From: Salegentibacter sp. R32
GTDB lineage: Bacteria > Bacteroidota > Bacteroidia > Flavobacteriales > Flavobacteriaceae
NCBI RefSeq assembly: GCF_008692195.1
Contig: NZ_RXOM01000032.1
Location: 124,001 to 188,000, forward strand
DNA length: 64,000 nucleotides
Reading direction: 5' to 3'
This document shows, piece after piece, positions 1 through 9,245 of the stretch. The notes beneath the pieces are model-generated. The model was not told where the DNA came from, did not search any database, and saw only the letters and a program-made list of their open reading frames with translations. A program made the position numbers and the translations under genes. How positions within the stretch are numbered: position 1 is the first letter of the stretch; each line of letters starts with the position of its first letter.

Positions 1-228
1 TTCAGCAAGTCTAAAAAAGTGATCGACCGCGTTTCTGCTTGTTAAGATAATAGCGGTAAATTGGGAAAGATCCACTTTTTGTTGACGTACTTCTTTCGAG
101 GTTACTCCTTCAACGTGAATAAAAGGAATAAAATCAATTTTCACTTTTTGCTTTTCTTCTAATTCAGCATAAGGAGAATTTTCAACCTTTGGTTCGGGTT
201 GAGAAATTAAAATTGTTTTCACTTTCAT
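1..228 (-). CDS. hemD: Uroporphyrinogen-III synthase, N-terminal part (cut by window edge)
   Basis: This minus-strand frame starts with ATG at 228 and stays open to the window edge, giving 76 residues. It begins MKVKTILISQPEP and includes an FIPFIHVEGV stretch and an ILTSRNAVDHFF motif, as seen in HemD-like proteins of Flavobacteriia. The enzyme would close and invert ring D of hydroxymethylbilane in the cytoplasm during haem synthesis. The adjacent DUF4271 gene on the same strand is a common neighbour in this family, which supports the call. The catalytic C-terminal half is outside the window. Confidence 0.8.
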   Translation of the reverse strand, partial: MKVKTILISQPEPKVENSPYAELEEKQKVKIDFIPFIHVEGVTSKEVRQQKVDLSQFTAIILTSRNAVDHFFRLAE

Positions 229-255
229 TGTTGCGACTTTTTTGGCTCGATATTA

Positions 256-924
256 TTACACTTTTGTAATCACTTTATACAAAATGAAATACGGTGCAAT
301 TTCGAGAGTGCAAAGGTACAAAATAAAATAGAACCAATTGCCTAAAATAAGTTTTTGATTTTGAGAATAATATTTAGCTAAAACAAAGATATTGGCTATT
401 ACCCAAATCCCTATAGCTATAATTAAAAAGTTCTTCATATAAGGGAGTGAATATGCTAAAATTAATAAAACAGGAAGTACTGCTATAGCCAAAAAATTTT
501 TATAAGTAATTTTATAAAAAAGGTAATTGTCCAGTAGATTATTGATATTAAAAATTTCCCCTATAATTTTTTCAATTAAATATTTCACCCCAATAAATAT
601 ATTGAAAGCTAAATAAATCTGTATAAAAATGACGTGGTCTAATGTGTCGGGTGATAATAAGGACAAGGCTTTAAGAAGAAAATAAATTCCTAAAGAGATA
701 ACGAGTCCTTGGACCACAAAAAACAAAAAGGAAAATAAATTAAAAACAGAAAGGGTTCTTTTATGAGAAGTAAAATATTTGTTGGATTTGAATATACGTG
801 AAAAATCAAAAAAGTCTTCCTGAAAAAACTTTTTGGAGAATGCCAACAATAACAAGATAATTACGAAAACAATCGTAATCCAGTCATTAGAAATATAATT
901 TCTGGTGAAAACTTCCAACTTCAA
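256..924 (-). CDS. DUF4271 integral membrane protein
   Basis: The product is 222 aa with about six or seven hydrophobic segments, for example near residues 15-30, 62-90, 98-120, 143-160, 165-185 and 195-215. It has no signal peptide or catalytic motif that I can recognise. Its length, topology and place directly upstream of hemD on the same strand fit the DUF4271 family of Bacteroidota inner-membrane proteins, whose function is unknown. Only 27 bases separate its stop from the hemD start, so the two are probably co-transcribed. Confidence 0.75.
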   Translation of the reverse strand: MKLEVFTRNYISNDWITIVFVIILLLLAFSKKFFQEDFFDFSRIFKSNKYFTSHKRTLSVFNLFSFLFFVVQGLVISLGIYFLLKALSLLSPDTLDHVIFIQIYLAFNIFIGVKYLIEKIIGEIFNINNLLDNYLFYKITYKNFLAIAVLPVLLILAYSLPYMKNFLIIAIGIWVIANIFVLAKYYSQNQKLILGNWFYFILYLCTLEIAPYFILYKVITKV

Positions 925-987
925 TTTTTACTGCAAATTTAAGACTAAATAGGCACAATTTCTGAAATAAGACAGCTTAAAAATAAT

Positions 988-995
988 TACATTTG
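988..995 (+). promoter_or_regulatory. Candidate -7 box for the glycosyltransferase-dihydroorotase operon
   Basis: TACATTTG matches the Flavobacteriia -7 consensus TAnnTTTG and lies 13 bases before the ATG at 1009. I do not see a clear TTG at the expected upstream distance, so this rests on the -7 element alone. Confidence 0.4.
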
Positions 996-1008
996 TCAAA
1001 AAAATTGT

Positions 1009-1737
1009 ATGTCTGCGCGTTTAGTGATTATACCTACCTATAACGAGATAGAGAATATAGAACGTGTAGTACGCAATATTTTTTCACAACGAAAGGGTTT
1101 TCACGTTCTTGTGGTAGATGATAATTCTCCAGATGGGACTGCAGAGAAAGTACAAGAACTTCAAGCAGAATTTCAAGAGGAATTATTTTTAGAAATCCGT
1201 ACGCAAAAATCGGGTTTGGGAACAGCTTATATCCACGGCTTTAAATGGGCACTACAGCGTGAATACAATTTTATTTTTGAAATGGATGCAGATTTTTCTC
1301 ATAATCCCAACGATTTAATTAGGTTATACAATGCGTGTGTAAAACAAAAAGCAGATGTAGCTATTGGTTCTCGGTATATAAGTGGCGTAAACGTAGTAAA
1401 CTGGCCTATGAATAGAGTATTAATGTCCTATTTTGCTTCTGAATACGTAAAATTCATTACCCGAATGAATATACAGGATACCACTGCTGGGTTTGTTTGC
1501 TATCGGAGAAAAGTATTAGAAAAAATTAATCTAGATACCATACAATTTGTGGGTTATGCTTTTCAAATTGAAATGAAATTTAAAGCTTACCTTCATAAAT
1601 TTAATATTGTGGAAGTTCCTGTTATCTTTACAGACCGAACCAAAGGAGAATCGAAGTTAAGTAGTAATATTATTTCTGAAGCTGTTTTTGGAGTAATAAA
1701 AATGAAATTAAAAAGTTGGTTTGGTAAAGAGGTTTAA
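1009..1737 (+). CDS. Polyprenol-phosphate mannosyltransferase-like GT2 enzyme
   Basis: This 242-aa GT-A glycosyltransferase carries the family-2 landmarks: a start of RLVIIPTYNE, the nucleotide-sugar site VVDDNSPDGT, the metal-binding MDADFSHNP, and GSRYISG. Its length is that of single-domain Dpm1-type enzymes, which make dolichyl- or undecaprenyl-phosphate-mannose from GDP-mannose at the cytoplasmic membrane face. There is no C-terminal membrane domain, so the lipid product would be used by other enzymes. It is followed after 56 bases by dihydroorotase, and this order is frequent in Flavobacteriia. The sugar specificity is inferred from the family, not shown here. Confidence 0.85.
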   Translation: MSARLVIIPTYNEIENIERVVRNIFSQRKGFHVLVVDDNSPDGTAEKVQELQAEFQEELFLEIRTQKSGLGTAYIHGFKWALQREYNFIFEMDADFSHNPNDLIRLYNACVKQKADVAIGSRYISGVNVVNWPMNRVLMSYFASEYVKFITRMNIQDTTAGFVCYRRKVLEKINLDTIQFVGYAFQIEMKFKAYLHKFNIVEVPVIFTDRTKGESKLSSNIISEAVFGVIKMKLKSWFGKEV

Positions 1738-1793
1738 GTTTAAAATTATTTATTTGCAGAGTAACATCTGAAAATAGAAAATTAAAAAAGCAG

Positions 1794-3134
1794 ATGAAAA
1801 AGATTTTAATAAAGAATGCCAACATCGTTAACGAAGGAAAAGTTTTTGAAGGCGATGTGTATATTGAAGATGATATTATTGTAGAGGTGGCCGATATTAT
1901 TAGTGCCAAATCTCAAGACGTACAAATCATTGATGCCGAAGGAAAACATTTGCTTCCCGGTGTAATTGATGACCAAGTACATTTTAGGGAGCCGGGCTTA
2001 ACTCATAAAGAAGATATTGAACACGGTTCTAAAGCAGCCATCGCTGGCGGAATCACTTCTTTTATAGAAATGCCCAATACCATACCGCAAACTACAACCA
2101 TAGAAAAACTGGAAGAAAAGTTTGCTATCGGTGCCGAGAAAGCTTACGCCAATTATTCTTTTATGTTTGGCGGAACCAACGATAATTTAGAGGAAATAAA
2201 AAAAGTAAACCCTAAAAATACTGCAGCCTTAAAACTGTTTTTAGGTTCTTCTACCGGCAATATGTTGGTAGATGATGAAAAAGTTATTGAAGAAATTTTC
2301 AAGCATTCTCCACTGTTAATTGCTACGCATTGTGAAGATGAACAGACCATTCAGGATAATTTAGCGAAATATAAAGAAGAATTTGGAGACGATATTCCCA
2401 TTATTTACCATCCTGAAATAAGAAGCGAAAAAGCTTGTTATCTATCTTCTTCTCGCGCGGTGGCACTTGCTAAGAAAACCGGAGCGAGATTGCATGTTTT
2501 TCATCTTTCAACAGCTAAAGAATTAGAACTTTTTAGCAATAAAAAGCCTTTAAAAGATAAAAAAATCACAGCGGAGGTTTGTATTCATCATTTGTGGTTC
2601 AACAACGAAATGTATGAAGAAAAAGGAACTTTAATTAAATGGAACCCAGCGGTGAAAACCAAAAAAGACCAAGAAGCCTTATTAAAAGCTTTATTGGAAG
2701 ATAAGTTGGATGTCATCGCAACAGACCACGCGCCTCATACCCGAGAAGAAAAAGACAATCCTTACACAAAAGCTCCAAGTGGAGGTCCGTTGGTGCAGCA
2801 TGCGCTTCCAGCTATGTTGGAGTTTTATCATAAAGGAAAAATATCCTTAGAAAAAATTGTAGAGAAAATGTGTCATAATCCGGCCATTTTATTTGAAATT
2901 GAAAAGCGCGGTTACATTAGGGAAGGCTATAAGGCCGATTTAGTATTGGTAGATTTAAATGCGCCTTGGACCGTGCAAAAAGATAATATTCTATACAAAT
3001 GTGGTTGGTCTCCTTTTGAAAAAACCACTTTTAAATCTAGAATTACCCATACGTTTGTTAACGGAGCGTTAGTGTATAAGAATTTCAAGGTTTTAAACGT
3101 TAAAAATGCAGAACGTCTAACTTTTGATAGATAA
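1794..3134 (+). CDS. pyrC: Dihydroorotase (amidohydrolase family)
   Basis: The 446-aa protein has the cyclic amidohydrolase signature set: a metal-binding DDQVHFREPG near residue 58, EMPNT, ATHCEDE, HVFHLSTA with a metal histidine, and ATDHAPH near residue 305 holding the catalytic aspartate. This matches type-I-like dihydroorotases, which cyclise carbamoyl-aspartate to dihydroorotate in pyrimidine synthesis. Allantoinase is a close relative, but the presence of a single copy in a housekeeping context favours PyrC. Its TAA overlaps the next gene's ATG by one base, which suggests translational coupling. Confidence 0.88.
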   Translation: MKKILIKNANIVNEGKVFEGDVYIEDDIIVEVADIISAKSQDVQIIDAEGKHLLPGVIDDQVHFREPGLTHKEDIEHGSKAAIAGGITSFIEMPNTIPQTTTIEKLEEKFAIGAEKAYANYSFMFGGTNDNLEEIKKVNPKNTAALKLFLGSSTGNMLVDDEKVIEEIFKHSPLLIATHCEDEQTIQDNLAKYKEEFGDDIPIIYHPEIRSEKACYLSSSRAVALAKKTGARLHVFHLSTAKELELFSNKKPLKDKKITAEVCIHHLWFNNEMYEEKGTLIKWNPAVKTKKDQEALLKALLEDKLDVIATDHAPHTREEKDNPYTKAPSGGPLVQHALPAMLEFYHKGKISLEKIVEKMCHNPAILFEIEKRGYIREGYKADLVLVDLNAPWTVQKDNILYKCGWSPFEKTTFKSRITHTFVNGALVYKNFKVLNVKNAERLTFDR

Positions 3135-3610
3135 TGAAGTTTTCAAAAACTATTTGCCTTTTTTTATTGATTGGGGTTTTTGCTTGTCAGGATGTTGATA
3201 AAGCTGAAAAACCAGAAAACCTTATTCCTGAATCGAAGATGGTAAATGTTTTGGTGGATCTTTTAAAACTTGATGGAGCTGAAAGTATGTCGTCTATTGA
3301 GTTTGAAAAAAGGGACGTAAAAACCAAAGAACTTATCTTTAAAAAGTACCAAGTAGATAGTTTGCAATTTGTAAAAAGTACCGAATATTATGCTGAAAAT
3401 TTTAAAACAAATCAGCGTATTTACGATAGCGTGCAAGCTAGGTTAGAACGGGAGAAAACCTTATTAGATTCTTTGGTGAAAGAAGAAAGGGAACAGTCTA
3501 AGGAGGAAAAAGATTTGAAAAAAATAGGAAAAGAAAAGTTTAAAAGCTTTACCAAAAACGTAGAAGTAAAAAAAGATTTGGAAGTAGATTCTACAAAGAC
3601 TATAAAATAA
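3134..3610 (+). CDS. DUF4296 lipoprotein
   Basis: The 158-aa product has a lipoprotein signal ending in GVFACQD, with the lipid cysteine at residue 18. It is followed by a charged, largely helical body and a Lys/Glu-rich tail. The segment after the signal, with PESKMVNVLVDL, matches the DUF4296 family found in Bacteroidota next to pyrC. The function is unknown. It shares one base with the dihydroorotase stop, so the two form an operon. Confidence 0.78.
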   Translation: MKFSKTICLFLLIGVFACQDVDKAEKPENLIPESKMVNVLVDLLKLDGAESMSSIEFEKRDVKTKELIFKKYQVDSLQFVKSTEYYAENFKTNQRIYDSVQARLEREKTLLDSLVKEEREQSKEEKDLKKIGKEKFKSFTKNVEVKKDLEVDSTKTIK

Positions 3611-3614
3611 CTTT

Positions 3615-3740
3615 CGTCATTCCGTGCTTGACACGGAATCTCATTCAAGATTGAAACAACTAAGCCTTGAGAATGAGGCCTTGAATCAACACTTCGACTC
3701 TAGTTTGTCCTGAGTAAAATCGAAGGGATCAGTGTTACAA
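3615..3740. repeat. Dispersed hairpin repeat between convergent genes
   Basis: The stretch starts with TTCCGTGCTTGACACGGAA, a perfect 7-bp stem with a five-base loop, and continues with a fragment of CTTCGAC/TCGAAG type. The first ~30 bases recur almost unchanged at 23511-23542. It lies between the convergent DUF4296 and epimerase genes, so it could serve as a bidirectional terminator. It has the look of a REP-like intergenic element. Confidence 0.6.
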
Positions 3741-3779
3741 AGCGTTTGTATGATATATCACGGATAATTAATAAAGTAA

Positions 3780-4796
3780 TTACTTTTTCTCTCCCAAATA
3801 ACCAACAGCAGTAGTATTTACAGCTTTATCAATAGGAGTAAATTCAAAAGTTGGTAAGGTTGTTTTTATTTTATTGTTGTCGTAATAAGTTTTATTAAAA
3901 ACCCCTTTAATGGATTTTCGAGTAATTTCTTTTTTGGTGTTGAATAAAAAACTGCCTATCGATTGAAAAATCCATCCCAAAAATACCATCCACGGTTGTA
4001 ATGCTTTATTAGGTTGAGGCTTGTTTAAGGCTTCCGCTACTTTACTTTGCACTTCTTTGAATGAAAGATTTTCAGCTACTAAAATGAAACGTTCATTTTT
4101 TACTTCAGCCTTCATTAATTTCATCATCGCTGCGGTAACATCTTCTACTGCTACAAAACCGGTAACAAGCGGAATATAGTAACTTAAACCTTTATCAATT
4201 CGGCTAAAAATTTGTCCGCTGCCTGTTTGCCAATTTCCACTTCCAATAATTACCCCGGGATTTACCATTACTACGTTTAATCCTTCTTGGGAAGCCCGCC
4301 AAACTTCCATCTCTGCCCCATATTTACAAATGGAATAATTATCGTATTCCAGTTCGTTATTTCGGGGAGAGTTTTCTGTTACTTTTTGATTGTTCAGTTC
4401 GCTTCCCAATGCCGCAATAGAACTCACGTGGCAAAACTTTTTAATGTTTCTGCTCAACGAAATATTTACCACATTGGCGGTTCCTTCAATATTTATTTTT
4501 CTAAGAGCTTTGTAATCTTTTGGGTCGTAAGAAATAAGTCCGGCGCAGTGATACACATAATCAATCCCTTCAAAAGCATCGGTCAGTTCAGGAATTCGAG
4601 TGATGTCGGCTTGAAACCATTCAATTTTCTTTAAAAGGGCTTCAGTTTGTTCGCCTAATTTTTGCTGAATAATCTTTTGGGTAGAGGCAATTTTAGCTTC
4701 CGTCCGGTATAAAGCCCTTATTTTTTCTTCTTTCAGCAGTAGATCTGCCAACAAGTGAGAACCTACTAATCCGGTTGCGCCTGTAACTAAAATCAT
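3780..4796 (-). CDS. NAD(P)-dependent epimerase/dehydratase (extended SDR)
   Basis: The 338-aa product begins MILVTGATGLVGSHL, the GxxGxxG Rossmann motif of extended short-chain dehydrogenases. The catalytic Tyr-Lys pair is visible in YSICKYGAE near residue 155, and VNPGVIIG follows. The family includes nucleotide-sugar epimerases, dihydroflavonol reductase-like and 3-beta-hydroxysteroid-like enzymes; the substrate cannot be told from the sequence. It is a single gene, divergent from tyrS. Confidence 0.8.
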   Translation of the reverse strand: MILVTGATGLVGSHLLADLLLKEEKIRALYRTEAKIASTQKIIQQKLGEQTEALLKKIEWFQADITRIPELTDAFEGIDYVYHCAGLISYDPKDYKALRKINIEGTANVVNISLSRNIKKFCHVSSIAALGSELNNQKVTENSPRNNELEYDNYSICKYGAEMEVWRASQEGLNVVMVNPGVIIGSGNWQTGSGQIFSRIDKGLSYYIPLVTGFVAVEDVTAAMMKLMKAEVKNERFILVAENLSFKEVQSKVAEALNKPQPNKALQPWMVFLGWIFQSIGSFLFNTKKEITRKSIKGVFNKTYYDNNKIKTTLPTFEFTPIDKAVNTTAVGYLGEKK

Positions 4797-4842
4797 AGCG
4801 TAAATATAAGCTTTTCTAAATAGGAAAATTTTGAGTTTCTCC

Positions 4843-4850
4843 TATCTTTG
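4843..4850 (+). promoter_or_regulatory. Candidate -7 box for tyrS
   Basis: TATCTTTG fits the TAnnTTTG consensus of Flavobacteriia, 78 bases before the tyrS ATG. No well-spaced TTG is visible upstream. Confidence 0.45.
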
Positions 4851-4928
4851 CCAAACCTATTAAAATTTCAACATAAAAATTAATTAGCTGAAATTTATTC
4901 AACATTAATACGTAAAATTTAGATTAAA

Positions 4929-6224
4929 ATGGCCAAAAATTTTGTAGAAGAATTACAGTGGAGAGGAATGTTACACGATGTAATGCCGGGAACCGAAGAG
5001 CATTTACAGGAAGAAATGCGCTCTGCTTATATTGGTTTCGATCCTACTTCAGATTCTTTGCATATTGGTAGTTTAGTGCCAATTATGGTCTTGGCACATT
5101 TTCAGCGTTGCGGACATAAACCTTACGCTTTAATTGGTGGCGCGACCGGGATGATTGGTGACCCAAGCGGAAAATCTCAAGAGCGAAATTTATTAGATGA
5201 AGAGAGCTTAAGAAAAAATCAGGAAGGAGTAAAAAAGCAACTTTCTAAATTCTTAGATTTCTCCGGGAAAGAAGAAAACGGAGCGGTATTGGTCAACAAT
5301 TACGATTGGATGAAAGAGTTTTCATTTTTAGAATTCATCCGGGATGTTGGGAAGCATATTACCGTAAATTATATGATGTCGAAAGATTCGGTTAAAAAGC
5401 GTCTTTCTTCAGAATCAAGTGAAGGGATGAGTTTTACGGAATTTACCTATCAATTGGTGCAGGGTTACGATTTTCTTCATTTATATACTGCTGAAAAATG
5501 TACGTTGCAAATGGGAGGTAGCGACCAATGGGGAAATATTACTACAGGAACTGAATTGATTAGAAGAATTGGTGGCGGAAAAGGTTTTGCGTTAACTTCC
5601 CCTTTAATTACCAAAGCCGATGGCAGTAAATTTGGAAAGTCTGAAGGTGGGAATGTTTGGTTGGATGCTGAACGGACTTCGCCTTACAAATTTTACCAAT
5701 ACTGGATTAATACGAGTGATGAAGATGCTGAAAAATTCATTAAAATTTTTACTTTCTTGGAAAAAGAAGAAATTGAAGCTTTAGTGAACGAACATCAAGA
5801 AGCGCCTCACGCGCGTGTTTTACAGAAACGTTTAGCAGAAGAAATTACTGAAATGGTACATTCTAAGGAAGATTTAGATAATGCCATTAAAGCTTCTAAT
5901 GTGTTATTTGGAAAAAGTACTGCAGAAGATTTAAAATCTTTAGATGAAAAGACTTTCTTAGATGTTTTTGATGGTGTTCCGCAAGCCGATGTTGAAAAAG
6001 CTAAGATTGAAGCCGGATTGGATATGATTGCTGCACTTGCTGCTGAAACCGATTTTTTAGAGAGTAATGGAGAAGCGAGAAGAGCTTTAAAAGAAAATTC
6101 TGTATCCGTTAACAAAGAAAAGGTGAAAGAAGACTACACCATTACTGTTAATGATTTAATTAGCGGGAAATACATCATTATTAATAAAGGAAAGAAAAAC
6201 ACCTATATTATTAGAGTGGTTTAA
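4929..6224 (+). CDS. tyrS: Tyrosyl-tRNA synthetase
   Basis: The 431-aa class Ic synthetase has the HIGH-like motif LHIGSLVP near residue 41, the tyrosine-pocket motif [12 protein letters not shown], and the KMSKS-like loop [12 protein letters not shown] near residue 233. The C-terminal 70 residues form the S4-like tRNA-binding domain, ending with [11 protein letters not shown]. Length and motifs are those of bacterial TyrRS. It charges tRNA-Tyr in the cytoplasm. It is transcribed alone and followed by a hairpin at 6241. Confidence 0.96.
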   Translation: MAKNFVEELQWRGMLHDVMPGTEEHLQEEMRSAYIGFDPTSDSLHIGSLVPIMVLAHFQRCGHKPYALIGGATGMIGDPSGKSQERNLLDEESLRKNQEGVKKQLSKFLDFSGKEENGAVLVNNYDWMKEFSFLEFIRDVGKHITVNYMMSKDSVKKRLSSESSEGMSFTEFTYQLVQGYDFLHLYTAEKCTLQMGGSDQWGNITTGTELIRRIGGGKGFALTSPLITKADGSKFGKSEGGNVWLDAERTSPYKFYQYWINTSDEDAEKFIKIFTFLEKEEIEALVNEHQEAPHARVLQKRLAEEITEMVHSKEDLDNAIKASNVLFGKSTAEDLKSLDEKTFLDVFDGVPQADVEKAKIEAGLDMIAALAAETDFLESNGEARRALKENSVSVNKEKVKEDYTITVNDLISGKYIIINKGKKNTYIIRVV

Positions 6225-6240
6225 TTATTTAAAAAGCGAA

Positions 6241-6264
6241 AGCCCGGGTAACTACTCCCGGGCT
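6241..6264. terminator. GC-rich hairpin downstream of tyrS
   Basis: AGCCCGGG and CCCGGGCT form an 8-bp stem around an 8-base loop. On the plus strand it is followed by CTCTAAAT without a T run. On the minus strand it is followed by TTTCGCTTTTT, so it can also end the LuxE-like transcript coming the other way. Confidence 0.6.
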
Positions 6265-6383
6265 CTCTAAATAACTAACCAATCTATTATGAAAAAACTT
6301 CATCTTAGCACTTAATAAGACGAAGAGATTCCCTTATAATTACAAAATATTTTGAGATTAACATAAGAATAACAATTGTTAGG

Positions 6384-7364
6384 CTAAAGTACCATCAAAT
6401 TGCAGCCTCTTATGTCACTATTGTCAAACCTTCCCAGAATTTCAAAAGCATTATTCTTTATTTTTTTTCCTAAATCTTGAGTAGCGATGAATGAGCAGGA
6501 ATTTAGGTTGGCAAGGTCAATTACATTAATTCCGCCGGTTTTTCCATCGGGGAGATAACTTAGAGCATCTTCTGTGTCACGAATGAGCAATTGCATATGT
6601 TTGGGACAATGAAAAATTCCGTTTCCTTGTGAGTAAGCTTGTGAAAGTAATTCTGTCATTCCATATTCTGAATGAATGTTTTCTACGCCAAAACCTTCTT
6701 TTAAAATTTGATGGAGTTCTTTTCTAATCATTTCTTTTCGTCGTCCTTTCATTCCGCCGGTTTCCATGATGATTGTGTTTTTTAAGTTGAATTGATGTTT
6801 TTCAACTAAATCCAGTAATGCAAAAGAAACACCAATGAGAAGTACTTTTTTTCCTTCAGTATCTAATTTTTTTAAAAGGCTTGCCAATTCGTCTAATTCA
6901 TCTAAATAAAAACCGCTTTCCGGGTGATTGCTGTGCTCGATAAAATAGTTGGCCATATAGATTAAAGAAGAGCCTTTGCGCTCTAAATAAGCGGGAAGTA
7001 GAGCCAATGTGGTATAATCTTCAATTTCGCCGTAAAAAACTTCAAAGGCTTTGATGAAGCTCTTTTCGTAAAGGCTTAAATTGGTTACTAAATGTTTGCT
7101 GGTGAGATTTCCTGTGGTTCCGCTACTGGTGAAAGTTTCTTCTATTTTTTCTGTAGAAGAAAGTATGTGATGCGTTTTAAAAAACTCGATGGGCAAAAAC
7201 GGAATTTCATCTAACGAGTTTACTTTTTCCGGCTGAGTTTTTAATAAATCGCAAAATTTTCGATAAACGGAATTGTTTTTATATTGAAACTGAAAAACTT
7301 GAAGTGTCGTTTGCAGAAAGTCATCTTCATTTTGAATCTTGAATATTTGTTTTTTCAGTTTCAT
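6384..7364 (-). CDS. LuxE-like acyl-protein synthetase / adenylate-forming enzyme
   Basis: The 326-aa protein carries the adenylate-forming core ETFTSSGTTGN near residue 80 and SEYGMTELLSQAY near residue 235. Both are typical of the LuxE/PaaK branch, in which an acid is activated as acyl-AMP and loaded on a protein or CoA. In Flavobacteriia such stand-alone genes are usually annotated simply as acyl transferase. No lux genes are nearby, so there is no reason to infer bioluminescence. The substrate is unknown. It is convergent with tyrS. Confidence 0.72.
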   Translation of the reverse strand: MKLKKQIFKIQNEDDFLQTTLQVFQFQYKNNSVYRKFCDLLKTQPEKVNSLDEIPFLPIEFFKTHHILSSTEKIEETFTSSGTTGNLTSKHLVTNLSLYEKSFIKAFEVFYGEIEDYTTLALLPAYLERKGSSLIYMANYFIEHSNHPESGFYLDELDELASLLKKLDTEGKKVLLIGVSFALLDLVEKHQFNLKNTIIMETGGMKGRRKEMIRKELHQILKEGFGVENIHSEYGMTELLSQAYSQGNGIFHCPKHMQLLIRDTEDALSYLPDGKTGGINVIDLANLNSCSFIATQDLGKKIKNNAFEILGRFDNSDIRGCNLMVL

Positions 7365-7399
7365 GGGTAATTGAAAATTTCAGCAAAAATAGAAAATAA

Positions 7400-7423
7400 A
7401 AAAGCGCCTACTAAGAGGCGCTT
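7400..7423 (-). terminator. Terminator of the T9SS-protein gene
   Basis: AAAGCGCCT and AGGCGCTTT form a 9-bp stem with a 6-base loop. On the minus strand it is followed by a T run, and it lies 24 bases beyond the stop at 7448. Confidence 0.8.
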
Positions 7424-7447
7424 TAAATTTATAAGTGTGAAATAAGA

Positions 7448-9088
7448 TTATTTCACGATTAACTTTTTGGTAGAAGTAACTCCATTTTGAGTAACTTTTA
7501 CTAAATACAATCCAGCATTTAAACTAGAGATATTTAAATTTCCGTTGCTTACTTTTTTAGCGATTACTTTTTTTCCAAGAATATCAAACACTTCTACTTG
7601 AACAGCATTTGTAGTTTCTGTTTGGATGGTTACTTGTCCTTTTGCAGGGTTAGGGTAAAGGCTAAAGTTAATTTGAGTATTAGATTTTGTTGCTAAAGTT
7701 GCATCTATATCATTAGAGTTTCTAGGATAAATTTGCGCATTACCATTAAATTCTGCCCCTAAGCCAACTAAGTTAATAGTATTTGAAGGTAGTACACTTC
7801 CTATATAATCTGCATCATAAAAATTTGTTCTTAAGACACTTGTTTCACTTCCATTTGAAATTTCATAACTCTCACCGCCTTGGAAAGTTCCATCACCGTC
7901 AATTATATCACTGACAGTAATATTTTGAAAAGCTATTAATTCTGACTCATAAGAATCTGGATCATTATTAAATTCTGAAATTGAGATGATTTGTGGTGTG
8001 ATAGAATTTCCTGTAGAAGTTGCAACTCCAGGATCTTCGAGTGGTACAAATTGTAAAACACCATTGTAATTAGCCAATTGCCCCGTGATACCTGTTATAC
8101 CATCCCAGATGTTATAAGTAGTAGTGATATTCTCATCTGGATCGTCTATAAGGATTGCCCCAGAATTATCTTCGATATATTTTTGATTACGATTGGCTCT
8201 TTGATATGTTAGTACAGCTTCTCCAGTTAAATTATAGTAATCATCAATAGAACCAGCTCTTAATGCTGCTATATCGCTTGCTTGATTAATTGTAGGAATT
8301 GAAAAGCTTATTTGTTCTTCAACATTAGGATTAAGAGTATTTCCACTATTATCTACAAGTTGAACTAAAACCGTATATGAGCCTTGAGTTAGATTTGTTA
8401 AACTAATATCTGTATCATCAAATTTATCGGTGTAAGTTGTCCCTCCATCTAAACTATATTGTATGTATCCATCTCCATCATTTGCAGATGCATTTGACGA
8501 AATAGTGAAATTATTAAGTGTAAAAGACACATCAACATTAGTAGTATTTGGTGTGAAAACTGTACCGTCATTAGGAGAGGTGATTGCTAACACAGGAGTT
8601 GCTGTGCCATTGTAACTTGTCCATGTTACATTATCAATGGCAACTTGTCCTCCAGTAGGGTTGAAAAACCTAATAGTGAAATTGCCTGGTTGATTAACTG
8701 TTATTGTATTTGAATTTAAAATTACATCTTGTTGGTTCGAAGATGTAACCGTACCGACTAAAATGCTATTAACATAGACTTCAAGATTAACATCAGTAGA
8801 AAAAGCTTGCATGTAATCAAAGCTTAAAGTACCTATTCCATTCGCTATAGAGCCAGATTCGACCTCAGCGTCTGGAGTCCTGTTTCTTCCTAACATTAAA
8901 GCCTGCCCACTAATTTGGAAATCTCCTCTTGATTGAAGGTAATTCCAAGTAGACCCATCTTGACCTTGAAAATTTCCGTCAGAATAAGAAGAGCCGGTTA
9001 ATGTTAAATTATCAAAAGTTTCTGTTCCTTGAGCAAATATTAAGTTTGTGAACAAAAAGGAAAGAATTAAAAAAGTAATTTTCTTCAT
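7448..9088 (-). CDS. Secreted protein with T9SS type A sorting domain and OB-fold-like module
   Basis: The 546-aa product has a signal peptide (residues 1-19, ending IFAQ). An adhesive domain follows, with the paired lines FDYMQAF and VAIDNVTW, of the choice-of-anchor type. Next come a Big-like region near 165-265 and an OB-fold-like region near 270-460 (YIEDNSGAILIDD), as seen in DUF5689/YhcR-type surface proteins. The last 75 residues (FSLYPNPAKGQV, then LNAGLYLVKV) are a type A sorting domain that directs export by the type IX system and cell-surface attachment. It is the last gene in the run after the TonB receptor and beta-helix lipoprotein. I see no catalytic motif. Confidence 0.85.
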   Translation of the reverse strand: MKKITFLILSFLFTNLIFAQGTETFDNLTLTGSSYSDGNFQGQDGSTWNYLQSRGDFQISGQALMLGRNRTPDAEVESGSIANGIGTLSFDYMQAFSTDVNLEVYVNSILVGTVTSSNQQDVILNSNTITVNQPGNFTIRFFNPTGGQVAIDNVTWTSYNGTATPVLAITSPNDGTVFTPNTTNVDVSFTLNNFTISSNASANDGDGYIQYSLDGGTTYTDKFDDTDISLTNLTQGSYTVLVQLVDNSGNTLNPNVEEQISFSIPTINQASDIAALRAGSIDDYYNLTGEAVLTYQRANRNQKYIEDNSGAILIDDPDENITTTYNIWDGITGITGQLANYNGVLQFVPLEDPGVATSTGNSITPQIISISEFNNDPDSYESELIAFQNITVSDIIDGDGTFQGGESYEISNGSETSVLRTNFYDADYIGSVLPSNTINLVGLGAEFNGNAQIYPRNSNDIDATLATKSNTQINFSLYPNPAKGQVTIQTETTNAVQVEVFDILGKKVIAKKVSNGNLNISSLNAGLYLVKVTQNGVTSTKKLIVK

Positions 9089-9115
9089 AAAAAAAGATTT
9101 AAATTATAATTTGTG

Positions 9116-9123
9116 CAAATATA
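9116..9123 (-). promoter_or_regulatory. Candidate -7 box for the T9SS-protein gene
   Basis: On the minus strand this reads TATATTTG, a perfect TAnnTTTG match, 28 bases upstream of the ATG at 9088. It suggests the gene can be transcribed on its own. Confidence 0.5.
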
Positions 9124-9189
9124 AACAATAGCAATTAGTAAATATAATATTTGATTCTTATCTATAGATTGATAACTTTTATTTAATAG

Positions 9190-9224
9190 AAAAGCTGCCT
9201 CAAAAATATGAAGCAGCTTTTTTG
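9190..9224 (-). terminator. Terminator after the beta-helix lipoprotein gene
   Basis: AAAAGCTGC and GCAGCTTTT flank a loop of about 16 bases, with T runs at both ends. It lies just past the stop at 9246 and separates this gene from the T9SS gene. Confidence 0.8.
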
Positions 9225-9245
9225 TAAATAGATTTTTTTTAAATC

